Of a DNA stretch of 64,000 nt, positions 36,236-48,020 are shown in pieces. The notes under the pieces are model-generated. The model ran no database searches. It saw nothing but the letters and a program-made list of their open reading frames with translations, and was not told the DNA's origin. Origin of the DNA: Styela clava (lineage: Eukaryota > Chordata > Ascidiacea > Stolidobranchia > Styelidae); NCBI RefSeq assembly GCF_964204865.1, contig NC_135252.1, positions 18,373,383 to 18,437,382 on the forward strand, given 5' to 3'. The position numbers and the translations under genes are program-made. Position 1 is the first letter of the stretch. Each line of letters begins with the position of its first letter.

Positions 36236-36725
36236 GTAGTACTTCGTTAATTGCAATCGTTGTGCTTTGGTCAAACTTTAACAAAATTTCCTAAAGCTCT
36301 ACGGCTTGTCAAGAAGAAGCCGAAGTTTTAATACAATACAGTTCATTATGTTCCCTTTTGAAGCCAGGAGTTAAAATATTTATTGAATTATGATCGTGCT
36401 CAAATTGTATCGACATTGTACTAGAAATATAGCGTTCCATCCAGTAATAAATGTGAATATTTCGATAATGTCAACAGGTTGACATAGAGTTAGATTTATT
36501 GAAATACATGTAGTTTTAATTGCAATCTTTGCGTATTAAAACATTTCCTAGTATCCCACGGCCTCCCAAGAATAAGCGTGGGATTTAATATAGATTAGGA
36601 ATTTCCAAGTTGAAACAAGGATTTAAGACATTTATCTTGAATGATAATCATGCTCGTTTTTTGTTGGTCATCGTTGTACATGAAACATATATCGAATATT
36701 TCAATACTGTTATCAGGTTGACGCA
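36236..36725. repeat. Diverged tandem duplication upstream of the gene at 36817
   Basis: Unit 1 (36236-36490) and unit 2 (36508-36725) share in order TTAATTGCAATC, ACATTTCCTA or AATTTCCTA, a hairpin-like CTACGGCTTGTCAAGAAGAAGC or CCACGGCCTCCCAAGAATAAG, TTAAGACATTTAT or TTAAAATATTTAT, a GAT..TCATGCTC or GAT..TCGTGCTC word, GAATATTTC and ATCAGGTTGAC or CAACAGGTTGAC. It ends about 90 bases before the ATG, so it may be a doubled promoter region. Confidence 0.65.
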
Positions 36726-36816
36726 ATCTTTTATTTGACACACACAGACAAACATATGTATGGCCTTACGAAATTTTCTTATCTGATAAAGTTGTGTATA
36801 TAAACACCTATTCATT

Positions 36817-39800
36817 ATGGCTGCAGTTGTGGCACCGAAGTCTGAACAATACGGTAGGAACCGACCGAAGCCGTTTTTAAGAGGAGGCAAGAAAGGACAA
36901 AATCGCGATACAGATCAGTATGGTACGTTCTTGGTGAAGCTTGTAGACTTTCATAAATCTCCTCGAAGGCCGAAGTTGGAATTACCGAAACACCGAAGAA
37001 AAACTCCAAATCTTGAAGAAGCTTCTGCGAAAGCTACCGCGGGAACGACAGAAACAAGGTGTGTACGGAAATGTTTATTTATGAATTAAGCTGTTGTACA
37101 AAAAGAAGAGTATTTATCGATTAGGCCAATGTTAAAAATTTTACCAATTTAATTTTTGGGTTTAAACTGAGCATTGACACAGGAAAAACGATGCTCCTGA
37201 AGTATGCGTACCAAGATGGCAGACACCGGAACGTAATATGTGTACCAGGTTAAGGTTGGGCTATAATTTTATTCAATTTTTTTTATTCAAGTTTTGTTCC
37301 TAGTTCGGGGACTATCCAAGTGACTCCCGTAGTATTTGTACCTAAAAGTGTGGCCTAACCTTAACCTGGTACACATACTATACGTTCCGGTGTCCACCAT
37401 CTTGGTACGCATACTTCAGGAGCATCGTTTTTCCTGTGTCAATGCTCAGTTTAAACCCAAAAATTAAATTGGTAAAATTTTTAACATTGGCCTAATCGAA
37501 TAATAATTTATGAAGAACATCCAAATTAATAACATTTCCTGCTCAGAATTGGGTCCGCTTTCTTCCTGAATACCGACTTGATTCCGGATATATTTCCTAA
37601 AATATCAGGAGTACAGGAAAAATCGGTTGCGGTTTTGTTATAGTTTGCACTGCATTCTTGTCTCCGAAAGTAGAGTGGTTTTTTCATCAAATAATCATCA
37701 CTCATATGAATTAAATAGTTAAAACTTAATCAATCAAAAAACTACAATTAGTACAGAAAGGCTAAAAACAATTGTGCACATGGTGCTTTAATATAGAAGC
37801 TAATACCCTATTCTTTACAGCATGCCAACAAAATCTTCGCCACGACGATCGAGGTCTCCTCGGAGCCCACGTAGGACAGCAAGAAGTCCATACGAACCAG
37901 ATTCATATCCAAGCTATGATTCTAGATTAGACAGACATCAACAAACATATGTGTTGTCTCCCTTAACCCTGGAAGCTCTCAGAGTAAGTGCTTGCTTTGT
38001 ATCATATATATGTAATGATATATTCTGGGACGTACACAGTATTTTCTTTTATCACGGGGGTGCGATTAAAAGTGGAAAACTGTGATGCTATAATATGATG
38101 TCATAATTTGTAATTTACACAACAGGGAAATCAACTGTTTTATAGCTATATAAGTCATGCTACCAGGAAACGTGACGTCATGGTTCATGTTTCTAGCAGC
38201 AAGGATTATGCTCCCATAAATTTACTTTAAAATAATCTGTGTATACTACAAAATTGCATAAGTAGGCATATTTAGTATAATAGCTTGAATTTAAGAACAA
38301 GTTAAAAGATATAAAGCCACGGTGCCGGGGCCTCGCTATGTTTTTGCCTTTTTTGAGTGGAAGTCCATATTACCATCGTAACTAATAATTCTATCTGTAC
38401 AATTACATGTACCAAATTTTGTAAGGTTCGAATAATTTGTTTTCGGCGGTTCAAAACACTTTTTTCGTGTTTTAGAAAACGATGAAAGGTACTCATCAAA
38501 CAATGATGTCAGACCCGAACAAAAATATTGCTTTTCATGGTCCAAGAAGACCTCTTCTTCTGTCATATCCAACTAAGCCTACAAAAGCAGGAAGGTAAAT
38601 AATATCATCAGTTGAAATGAAGTTTTGCTCAGCAAGTGAGGCTAAAATGAATAATTTGAAGGCGAATGGACATAAACTGAGAAATAGCTTTTTTTGACAT
38701 CGAATTTGGCTAATGAATGTGAAATTTGCAATCGAATTTGAAGTAAAATATTAAAAAGTATACACGTATGCTGAAAACATCATTTTAATTATAAAATCTT
38801 CGACTGCACTTTTATCACAATGTGTTATAATCTGAAAAATACGAAAATTTTAAAACAGGAAAAAAGTATTCCCAGTGTTAAACTATTTTTCGGTCTTGGA
38901 ATAATACATCGTGTCACTTCTGTGACTTCCAATGACCCATACAATTTAGTACTTGAACATCGAATTTATAATTTCAACATCTTAAACTATATTTGCAATG
39001 CAGCCATAAGTAGAATGAATCACAGCAAAATGTTAGTGAATTTATAGATCGTTTGATAGTATATACTTGCCCAGGTTGCCTCACTTTAAGTCGTAGAGAA
39101 GTTCTGGTTATATTGATAACCCCAGAACTCAAAAGTCGGCGCTCCAGAAGTGCGTGTACCAATATGGAGGTAACTAATTTTGTTCGCCTATTTTACATCA
39201 AGTTGTGTAAAGTAAAGGACTGAAACCTATGGGTAGGGGATATAATCACGGAATAAAATTATGGTCTAACCCTAACCTGGTACACACACTACCTGAGTAC
39301 CTAAAAGTCTAGGTAAAATACTGACTGGTCGACACATTACGTCTTCACTATGTGAATATTCTAGAATTACCCATGTAACCATAGCAAGCACAATTTGAAA
39401 CAAATTTTAAATCTTCAGAGCAATCTTCATACATCGACCAGCCAGTTCTCCACGATCTCCCCAGTCGGCTTCTGCAGATCAAGAGCAGATTCCAGTTCTA
39501 ATGACAGAAGAAAATATACCAGATACAGACGAAGCTCGCGATTTTGTGCGATTAGCATATCATTTACGCACGGTAAGCTAGATCAGACCTAATTTAAATT
39601 TAAATTTAATCCACCAAATGTAGAATTTAGCAATTTCAATTTATCGGGTCCGAAGCTGTCTGCAGAACTTATATAAAGTCAGGAGCGTCTATTTTCCAAT
39701 TTTGCTTGTTTTGAAATATTCATATCATAGTGTATAATTTATCGCTAGGGTGTTGACGAATATATATCATATACGATCTCTTTGTGCACTAAAAAACGAA

Positions 39801-42800
39801 AAATCAAGGTGTCGTCGATTCCATGCATTGGAATCGATTCTCGACGTTAAAACTTGGATTGCAAACAATGCGTAACGTTTTGTGGAAATTCCTCCACATA
39901 TATGCGTACAAACTGCTTTACTGCTATGTCGAGTTGCTACGACGTCGCAAATTTCACTATTATATACGGTATATATATTTCGCGATTTAGTCTCCGGTGA
40001 CAGATTGAATACCCATACTACCATAGTTTTGGCCTTCTTGTCCGTCCATATATTTGAACATCGCTCTCTTGTTTGATTTCATATGATATTGCTCAGATGT
40101 GTATGTTTTCTCGGAAATTGTATGTCGAGGAATCAAGATTCGGAATCGAGAATCGGAATCGAAAATTTAGGAATCGGATAAAAATCGAATACTTGAAAGT
40201 GATCATAGTTAGTATCCTTACTTAATAGTATCTAATTCAATTAGGGCGACGCGGGGGCCTAGCGGTTAGAGTACTCGTGTACAGATCGTACAATTGTTAA
40301 ATATCAGTTGCCGCTTGTTCTGGGCAAAATCGTACAAATCGTTAGATATCAGAGTGAAAGGCCTGAACAACCGTCGTATAAAAGATTCGTTAGTGCGCTT
40401 TTAGTGTCCTAGACCTGAACGTATTAAAATTTTATTCTCTAATTTATCCTCTTTTATGCGCACAGTTTATTAGTACGATGACATAGAAGCCGGATAGGTC
40501 GTTTTACATAGGAACTAAAATTATCAGCACAGAATACATCGGTGCTACTTCAATATTCCACAATTTTGAAAAGTAAAGAAAAGCCCTTTTGTACGCTTGA
40601 AATAACTTTGTTTCTTCTACCGACACAAACGGTGAAATGATGACTGATAGCGCGAATAAACAAGGAATTAGCTTAGTGAGAATTGTAAATACTTTCTACT
40701 CCATTATAAATTATAGATAAGGGATGTTTTCATTGTCATTGAATAGTGCACTATATCAGGGAATTTATAACTGTTTTCATGTTTCGAAATAGTGAATTCA
40801 AAATCTTGTTTAGATAAGTAAAGCAGGCTTATAGCATAGCTATATATAAGCGGTATAGTTACAATAATTATAATAATAAATACAATAATTTCTGCCGGAA
40901 ACGAAAAATTTATTGTTATTATGAGCGACCTTGTTGTTATGAGCGACCAATATACATTTCCTATTCTTAACACTCTTTCAAAATTGACAAACTTTCAAAA
41001 CGCATCCCATAATTAAAGCATTGAGTGCCGTAAAAGTTCTAGAATCTGCATAAAAAATGAATGTGAACTATTGGTAGCTTTGTCATTCCAATCCAATATA
41101 TATAGGTAGTAGACAATGCTTCTATAATGCAATGCCCAATCTTTCCCATACAAGTTTTGTCAAGTTTGCTGTTTGTTTCTGTTGTTTTATATTTTAATTT
41201 TAAAATTTACCTTCGATTATTCATCATTTGCTGGGCAATAAGTTTTCAGGTAGTCCCGAAGTATGTTGTGTACCAGGTTAGGGTTAGGCCATAATTTTAT
41301 TCCAATTTTTTTCATTTTAGTTCTATTACGAGTTCGGGGACTGTCTGTGTTAGCCAAGTGAAGATACCCCCTGCCCCATATTGGTACACACACTTCTGGA
41401 CCGCCATTTTTCATGTGTATTTCTCAAAATCATCAACTGTTATTTCCTCACTGAGTGTTTTGTTGGAATTACCCCTTCTATATTATGTAAACGCAAATCA
41501 GGCTACTTTATAACTTCACTTCGATTACTGTTGACATCCGTACTTCACCTGCTCACCTGCCCCAAGTATTTGAGTAACTAATCCTACTTAATGTGTAGAC
41601 AAAAGACTCAGTATTGCGTGGTTAAATTATTGTAACAGTTTAATTAACTTAAAGTGTTGGTCGTGGCGTCTAGCAGAAGTATATTAGCATTAGCATTCTT
41701 TGTACACAATGTTGAAGAACTTATTTGGCAGTATAAACGATCACTGAAACGTTTCGTGGCTTAGATGTGTTTTCCGAACGTATGAAGATGTAAAGCAAGA
41801 AGACAACTATGTCATTGACTGTCAGGAACTCTTTATTTTGATTCCAACTTTTTCGAAAGAAAATTAATGCGAGCAAAAACAGCCTTTATTTATTTATAAT
41901 TGCTCACAAATAAGATAACATTCAGAATAAATAATTGTGACTGAAATCTATCGATGCATTATAAAGCTTTATTCGGAACAGTATGGAAGTATACCTAATT
42001 TTTTATTCCATATGGTATCACGTTCATCTCTTCTTCTTGAGATGTTAAATGGATTTCAACAGTCGTAAATACCTAATATATATTCATTGTGTGGCAAGAT
42101 AATAAGCAATGGCCGTCCGTACTCCGCAGTGGGATTCATTTGTACGAACCCGTTCTTGAAATGTCGCGATGGTCATCGAACACGTTCTTGTTTTTAGAGC
42201 TATATATGCGTCATGGTTTTCTGAAATGAAATACATTCGATACAAAATAGAATTTGAAATTCTTAAAAAAATCTTAATTGCTACACTGGCCGTATTACAT
42301 AATTTTTCAGAAATAAAATTGAAACAACTCAGAAGTGTGTGTACCAATATGGAGAAAACTAATTTTATTCGCCTACTTTACATCAGGTTGTGTAAAGAGA
42401 CTGAAACCTATGGGCAGGGTATATTCTCGTGGCTAACACAGACAGTCCCCAAACTTGTAGTAGAACTAAAATAAGGAAAATCAGAATAATATTTAGGCCC
42501 AAACCCTAACCTTGTACACATACTACGGGAGTACCGTATTTAGAATTGAAATAACAACACTTTACATTAAATTAAGCATTAATATTATAGTGTACATCTT
42601 ACTTCTTGTGTTATGAAGGGGGCAACGAGAACAGATTCTCCAATACCGAAAAAGCTTCGAAGACCTAAGACAGTTGCACCGTTGCAAACTAAAGCACAAA
42701 GGCTGGCAAAAGAAAAAGGATTTATTTTAGATGGAATTGCGTTGAGCAACATACAGGTATGATATAAATGCTAGAGCAGTGTTTTTCAACCTATGGGTCG

Positions 42801-45093
42801 CGACCCAAAACTGGGTCGTCTAAAATATTTTCTGGGTCGCTTGTTTTTTAACAAAATTCTGAAAGTTGTCGATTACATTTTCTAGGAGATTTTACTGTTT
42901 ATTTTTACTGTTGCACAATATAATTAATACGTGGAAGTGGGAAATATCACTGCGTAAAATTTTGGCAGCGTTTATTTTACTTAAGTGAAGTCTCATGGCT
43001 AATGGCAAACTAACTTTGAATAAAGTTCTGGTTAAATAAATGTTTTGGGAAAAACAATAGTTTCGTATTAATAATTTAATTTTGCGGGCATGAAAGTACT
43101 ACATGCCGTTTAGCATTTGAGCATAAGTCGAGTCGCGAGATTTTAAAAAAATTATTTAAAAAAAATTGGATCGCTTGCAAAAAAGGCTGGGAACCATTAT
43201 GCTACAGTATTGCTATGATTCAGGAGGTTTAAAATAGGTGCATCGATTTTTAAGTGTTGGTGTAAAAAGGCAATGCTGTATTTCAAGTCGGCGGTCAGGT
43301 AATCCGAAACAGGCCATCGAATTGAATAAATAAAACAATAAATTGTGTCTCGTCTTAAATAAACTCCAGGAGAGCTGGCCAATACGTGAATCCTGAGGGG
43401 TTTGTTTTTATTTGTTTTATCAAATGGATGATCCATTACCCCTTCTATATTGTGTATAGGATATGCTAATTAGAGTTCTGGACGTAGTGAAAGAAAGTGA
43501 GTTGCCCCTTTTCCAGTAGGCTATGAATTAAAAACTGGGTTTCATTTATAAAAACACCTGATGTTTAAAGATTCATGGTTAAAGATTATATTCATTTTTT
43601 GACCTTATTAAATCATAGTAATTTTTGACTATTGCATTTACAGGACGATTATGCGCGAGTTCAGCCGAAACTTGGACCAGCGATTCCGCCGTATAACTCG
43701 CATTTTGATCGACATGTTGGGAATTATTTTAGATTTAAAGGTGTAAACAAAACATTGAAAAATACCGGACAGGTGAGTAGGTTACTTGTTAAATTGTATT
43801 TGACTTAGACCAGTGATTCACAGCAAATTATGTGTTGTGTATCGGTACGAAGTGAAACGCTCGAATAATTGTAGTAAGATAGTATGACTTTGATTTCATC
43901 GAATGTGGTTTCATTAAGGCAGGAAGCACTGCAGTCTAGACTAGACGAAGAGTTTATTCTATTTTAGTGTGATGATGTGTTCATTACTTGTTAAAACTTT
44001 AACATTTCATCAATTTGTAGAATAACGAAAGAGCAGTGCAAATATATAGACACAAATGTCGCCGGTACGATAAGTCATTAGCTGTCTGAGTTGAGAATCG
44101 AGTTTGTCGAAAAGATCGTCGAACAAGCATGGCGGAATAAAACTCTTCCATAAAAAATGTCCTCCTATCATTTCACGCATTTTGCTCAAAACACGGTCGA
44201 AAAACGAAACGAAAAATATAAACACATTTCATGGATTACAGAGTCGTTGAAAGGTGGTTGGGATGTTTTCAATCTCCATTCACTTTTAGGTTCGAGAACG
44301 AAGTCAGTCGTTACAAGGTAAAGCAGTTGATAGATTTCATTACATCGGAGATGGACATATTTATATTCAAAAAAGAAACAGATCTGGTGCAGGTGTGTCT
44401 AATTTTAAAAGTATTTTTTGATAAAATTTGTGGCGCTCCAGATGTGTGTGTACCAATATTGAGGTAACTAATTTTGTTCGCCTACTTTACTTAGAAATCT
44501 GTGAAGGAACTGGAACCTTTGGGCAGGGGGTATATTCACTTGGCTGAAACAGACAATCCCCAGACTCGTAATAAAACCTAAATAAGGAAAACCGGAATGA
44601 AATTATGGTCTAACACTAACATGGTACACACACTACGGGAGTACCACACTTTTTATGTTCTCTGATGTTTTAAGATTCGTCTGATATTATCAGCCCAAAA
44701 AACTACTGTCCGAAGCCTATTAGCATTACAAGTAGCATTACAAATTAGTAGCATTATAAATTCCAGTTGTTCCAGCAAAATACTGTCCTTCTGGTGATCC
44801 GTTGACTTTTGGCTACCGCGATCATCGCGGACGCAAAACCTAGAAGGAACCACGAGTTTAGCAATCCTGATTTCAGTGAAAACATATCTTTGTCTATAGA
44901 TTTGCATCGTAAAGTGAAACTATTCTCAATTTCAGGATATTCACGGGAATTCGTAGATGGGCACGATCAATTTCTTTCCGAAATTAAACCAATGAACAGT
45001 TACAACGGTAGATTCGGATTCAGACGAAACACACCGACACTGCGAAACTGCCCGTCGCCATTTGGAACTGCCAGTAGATCTCCGACACATTAA
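36817..45093 (+). CDS. Basic Ser/Pro/Arg-rich protein, 401 aa; possible sperm or ciliary microtubule protein
   Basis: Eight exons join in one frame with matching phases: 36817-37058, 37821-37983, 38476-38594, 39419-39572, 42619-42756, 43644-43772, 44290-44392 (or to 44386), 44936-45093, stop TAA at 45091. The start is the first ATG (MAAVVAPKSEQYGRN). The protein has no signal peptide or membrane segment. It is rich in Arg, Pro and Ser, with SPRRSRSPRSPRR in exon 2, a probable helix VLSPLTLEALR, an acidic-helical piece DTDEARDFVRLAYHLRT, the motif QPKLGPAIPPYNSHFDRHV in exon 6, and near the end YNGRFGFRRNTPTLRNCPSPFG. Such short Pro/Arg motifs recall microtubule inner proteins of sperm and cilia (the SPMIP/CIMIP group, perhaps SPMIP7/SPATA48), but this rests on impression and no alignment was made. 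The gene model is good, the function uncertain. Acceptor of exon 5 is purine-rich and weak. Confidence 0.72.
37117..37499. mobile_element. Near-palindromic inverted-repeat MITE copy 6 with extended perfect arms
   Basis: Arms 37117-37219 and 37397-37499 are exact reverse complements over 103 bases by eye; the inner part continues as an imperfect inverted repeat. The MITE itself spans about 37193-37423 (GCTCCTGAAGTATGCGTACC). The outer 75 bases of each arm (AGGCCAATGTTAAAAATTTT...) are not found in other copies, so the inverted duplication covers flanking DNA too. It lies in intron 1 of the gene at 36817. Confidence 0.9.
37503..37606. repeat. Right arm of the 104 bp inverted repeat with 35333-35436
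   Basis: See the partner arm. It begins three bases after the end of the MITE palindrome arm, so two different inverted duplications abut here. Confidence 0.88.
39138..39301 (+). mobile_element. Inverted-repeat MITE copy 7 (internal deletion)
   Basis: Ends GGCGCTCCAGAAGTGCGTGT and ACCTGAGTACC, flanked by CAAAAGTC and TAAAAGTC (7 of 8). The middle, from TATTCACTTGGC to the AACTAAAATAAGG block, is deleted. In intron 3 of the gene at 36817, about 120 bases upstream of exon 4. Confidence 0.82.
40040..40190. repeat. Repeat fragment and GGAATCGA tandem tract
   Basis: GTCCATATATTTGAACATCG is an inverted end of the AGAGAGCTATGCT family. At 40129-40190 the word GAATCG recurs several times (ATTCGGAATCGAGAATCGGA), a short degenerate tandem repeat. 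Confidence 0.5.
40246..40330 (+). mobile_element. tRNA-like head, possible SINE remnant
   Basis: GGGCGACGCGGGGGCCTAGC followed by GGTTAGAGTACTCG resembles the A-box end of tRNA-derived SINEs. No convincing B box follows at the expected distance. GATCGTACA / AATCGTACA and TTAGATATCAG / TTAAATATCAG recur just after. Confidence 0.35.
41249..41405 (-). mobile_element. Inverted-repeat MITE copy 8 (internal deletion)
   Basis: In plus view starts GGTAGTCCCGAAGTATGT and ends CACACTTCTGGACCGCC. Flanks AGTTTTCA and ATTTTTCA agree at 7 of 8. The part between CTGCCCC and the ATATTGGTACAC arm is lost. In intron 4 of the gene at 36817. Confidence 0.82.
42327..42535 (+). mobile_element. Inverted-repeat MITE copy 9
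   Basis: ACTCAGAAGTGTGTGTACC to CATACTACGGGAGTACC with the standard middle (CCTATGGGCAGGGTATATTC, AACACAGACAGTCCCCAAAC). Left terminus slightly worn. It ends 84 bases before exon 5 of the gene at 36817. Confidence 0.82.
42776..43198. mobile_element. hAT-like element
   Basis: Left end CAGTGTTTTTCAACCTATGG and right end AAGGCTGGGAACCATT. ATGCTAGA and ATGCTACA flank it (7 of 8). GGGTCGCG / GGGTCG words lie inside the left end, like other reverse-complement hAT MITEs. In intron 5 of the gene at 36817. Confidence 0.75.
44431..44645 (+). mobile_element. Inverted-repeat MITE copy 10
   Basis: Starts GGCGCTCCAGATGTGTGTGT and ends CACTACGGGAGTACC. No clear target duplication is left. It begins 38 bases after the donor of exon 7 of the gene at 36817. 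Confidence 0.82.
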
Positions 45094-45284
45094 AAACACA
45101 TTTCAAACTTGAGTTCTTCATTGTATTCTATAGCCTACTATGTCTCAATGGTGCATATTATCATTATGCTCACTTGAAAGCTTCTTTCACTAGATCAGTT
45201 TAGCTACAAGAAAGCAAGCTATTCAAATTCAACACGTTTCCCTGTTTGTAACAAGTTGTTGACCTATAACAAAAATCACAATTC

Positions 45285-45496
45285 GGTACTCCCGTAGTAT
45301 GTGTACCAGGTTGGGGTTAGGCAATAATTTATTTCGATTTTTCGTATTTTAGTTCGTTACGAGTTCGGGGACTGTCTGTGTTAGCCAAGTGAATATACCC
45401 CGTGCCCATCAGTTTCAGTCCGTTTACACAACTTGATATTAAATAGGCGAACAAAATTGTTTACCTCCATATTGGTACACATACTTCCGGAGCGCC
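45285..45496 (-). mobile_element. Inverted-repeat MITE copy 11 with perfect target duplication
   Basis: In plus view GGTACTCCCGTAGTATGTGT to CATACTTCCGGAGCGCC, flanked by CACAATTC on both sides (45277-45284 and 45497-45504). Lies about 190 bases after the stop of the gene at 36817, probably in or near its 3' UTR. Confidence 0.92.
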
Positions 45497-45504
45497 CACA
45501 ATTC

Positions 45505-46257
45505 AGCGTCAACATCCGCCATATATATCAAACTTTAGTGAAATCAACAACTTGGCATTTGTAGAATGGTCATTGAAATCTTTTTTTGATTTTAATATTT
45601 GCTTGCGATGTCTCTCAGTTTTTAGGAGTCCACATTTGAACATTGGGAATAAATGAGTTTGAAAGGAAAAAGACACTTTTTCAATATTCAACTTTAAAAA
45701 AAAATTCCAATTTACTTGGATATATGAATATTAATTACGCATCGAAATGTTTTAAAGAAAATTAATTGTCTAAACCTTATTACTGAAGATATATATGAGT
45801 GAAATGTTTGGCAATATTTTTCTTAGTATATTATTCTATGGTTTTCTATATTTCATTGTGATTAAAAATGATACTAACCCTTTTGCGATATATAAAATAT
45901 TTTTCTAGAATACAGATTTAAAAAATTCATTTTATTTCAAACGCTTCTAAGTAAGAAACAATGCTTAAATACAGTCATTATTATAATGTAGGTAACTTGA
46001 AGCAAAGTCATTAATTGTGTAAATTAAAAGTATTGGAGGTGATTAGGCTTTTAGAATATCATGAAATATGAAGATAAAAAAGGTACTAATCTGCATTTAT
46101 CCCGGAGAGAGAAAAGTTAAAAAATGCCAACAAATATTGAGAGGAAATCCGTTGTATTGTGAATGTGAAAATGAAACGTGATAATTAAAATCGGAAGTAT
46201 AGAAGCACCTATGACATACGCCAATTTACAATAAGATGGATTATTTCTTAGAAAGTT
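45505..46257. other. Intergenic stretch with a SINE tail fragment
   Basis: Mostly featureless AT-rich DNA. At 46083-46126 a minus-strand SINE end is recognisable (CATTTATCCCGGAGAGAGAA). No exon seen. Confidence 0.4.
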
Positions 46258-46316
46258 ACCTAGCTCGGCGATGTGGCGCATCGGGCTAGGTGTTAGAAAC
46301 ACGCTCGCCATCCCTT
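46258..46316 (+). mobile_element. SINE head fragment
   Basis: AGCTCGGCGATGTGGCGCAT through GTTAGAAACACGCTCGCC matches the A-box end of the SINE at 24439. The rest is missing. Confidence 0.7.
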
Positions 46317-46420
46317 TTTCTCTCACATGGACGAACATTAAACCACCAGAAAAAGCAAGAGAGCAATGGTCAAATATATGAACACGAATAGCAAAACAAG
46401 AATAGTACAATTATCTAATC

Positions 46421-46884
46421 CAGGGTGGTCCAAGGTTGCCGGCTCCGCGGGCCACAAAATCATTTTTGCATTGTTTACGGGCCACAATAGTGCCAAAAAT
46501 AGGTAAACAGTGCAATGCAAAACAAACCCTTTTATTATGCAAACACATAGTTATCAGACATAGCCATCCCAGGCTAATAGAATCCGCATTCGATTTTTAG
46601 TTTTCTCTGATGCATATATTGTTAGCATATATTCCCGACCAAAAAGATAGAAAAGCCAGATAACACTTTAGACTGCCGAGCACATTATTCAACTTCGCTA
46701 GTGGCCTCAGCTAGCCATAACACTAGTCAATTCAGTGACATTAGTGATGTAACAATATGTCGAAAGATTTTTCTGATTAATTTTATTACGAAACAACACG
46801 GAGTGCTATTTTTTCATTACTCTCCGAATGCGACGCGGGTCACAGATAATGAATCCGCGGGCCACATGTGTTTGGACCACCCTG
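46421..46884. mobile_element. hAT-like MITE, 464 bp, perfect target duplication
   Basis: Inverted ends CAGGGTGGTCCAA and TTGGACCACCCTG, with GCGGGCCACA just inside each end, flanked by ATCTAATC on both sides (46413-46420 and 46885-46892). No coding sequence. Confidence 0.9.
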
Positions 46885-46924
46885 ATCTAATCTCTCATAG
46901 TACCGGAACCGTACACTTTCTGAC

Positions 46925-47255
46925 TTCGAATGACCAGTGACCACCAGATACTAAAGTAACGATTGAGAATGCGGAACCGCCACATGATGCACAATTTTTT
47001 AATTCCGATTACGTCATTGCACAAAAATTCTTAATGAAAAACGAATTCCATAGAGTCGACAGAAAATTTTGAAATAAATAAAAGTAAAAAAGCAGTGACA
47101 AATCTTTGACCACTAAAAATTCAAAGCAATCCGCTAGGTAAAAAGAAACGCGATTTTTTCACAACAATAACAACAACGTGAAAAAGAATACATCCAACAA
47201 CAACAACATAATACCAAAACGATCCATATGTTCATTTCGTGTCCAATAATAATAC
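46925..47255. repeat. AGAGAGCTATGCT-family-related copy, diverged
   Basis: GCGGAACCGCCACATGATGC, ATTACGTCATTGCA, GACCACTAAAAATTCAAAGC, a CAACAACAACATAATACC tract and TTCGTGTCCAATAATAAT follow the order of the family. Strongly diverged from the 24 kb copies. Confidence 0.5.
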
Positions 47256-47639
47256 GCCGAGTAGGTTTACAAAATCTTCACAAAATTTCATTACAAAAAG
47301 TAATTATTTTAGGCATATTAAACAGTACACGAGAATATCGGTCAGAGACTGAAGACTTATTTTTCGAAAGTTAGGGGATCCCCCAAAACAGCGCTCTTAC
47401 TTCATAGTGACACCTTGTGTCCCATTACTAATTAATTAATAACTCGCTAATTGTATTACATAATTCATCCAAAATCAATAGGCTTCTGGTACGACATATG
47501 ATGAATGCGAATGCAAAATCTGGAGCAGATTCAAGCTTGCTTTCGTGAGATATCGCCTGCATCTAACAGACAAACAGACAAATACCTATCAACATACTTA
47601 CCGATTAAAATCGATAAGTAAATAAAAATGAGACTTTTC

Positions 47640-48020
47640 ATGAAACATGGATCTATTTAATTCATAACGCATGAACTAAACTTCGACAAGAAACAATAAT
47701 TATTCATTGACGATTGAATCATTTTACGAAAATACGGTGTCTCATGTTACTTTCTACTGATAAAAACCATCGGATATTGATCTCTTTCTGTATATTCATA
47801 GTTTTGCGAGTTTACAAAAAAAATACCAAAAAACATTGCATGAGACTGAAACCTAATACATCATTGCAGCTAGCTGCTTCAACATGATAACATTCTTACG
47901 TCACAAAAAGTTTCCCACTTCCGAGGTTTTTGAAACTAAAAATTTTAATTTAATTTTACTCGGACAATTAAGTTACAATACCGTGTCTGGGAGCAAGAAT
48001 GTATGCATCGAAATGAATAG
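47640..48020. repeat. Upstream copy of a dispersed duplication (partner 49385-49775)
   Basis: Shares with 49385-49775, in order: ACAATAATTATTC or GCAATAATTATTC, AACCATC(G/C)GGTATTCATCTC-like sequence, TTTTGCGA(G/A)TTTACAAA, GACATTGCA or AACATTGCA, ACATCATTGCAGCTA(G/C)CTGC, TTCAACAT, GTTTCCCACTTC or GTTCCCGCTCTT, TACCGTGT or CACCGTGT, and AGAGCGAG or GGAGCAAG. Identity is only moderate, with indels, so the duplication is old. Confidence 0.7.

Noticed and set aside
36797-36804. TATATAAA as a TATA box for the gene at 36817
   Set aside because: Only 13 bases before the ATG, too close for a normal TATA box with a transcribed 5' UTR.
44809-44935. ATG at 44809 as start of a short gene ending at 45093
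   Set aside because: The part after 44936 joins in phase to upstream exons; the part before it looks like intron with an acceptor at 44935.
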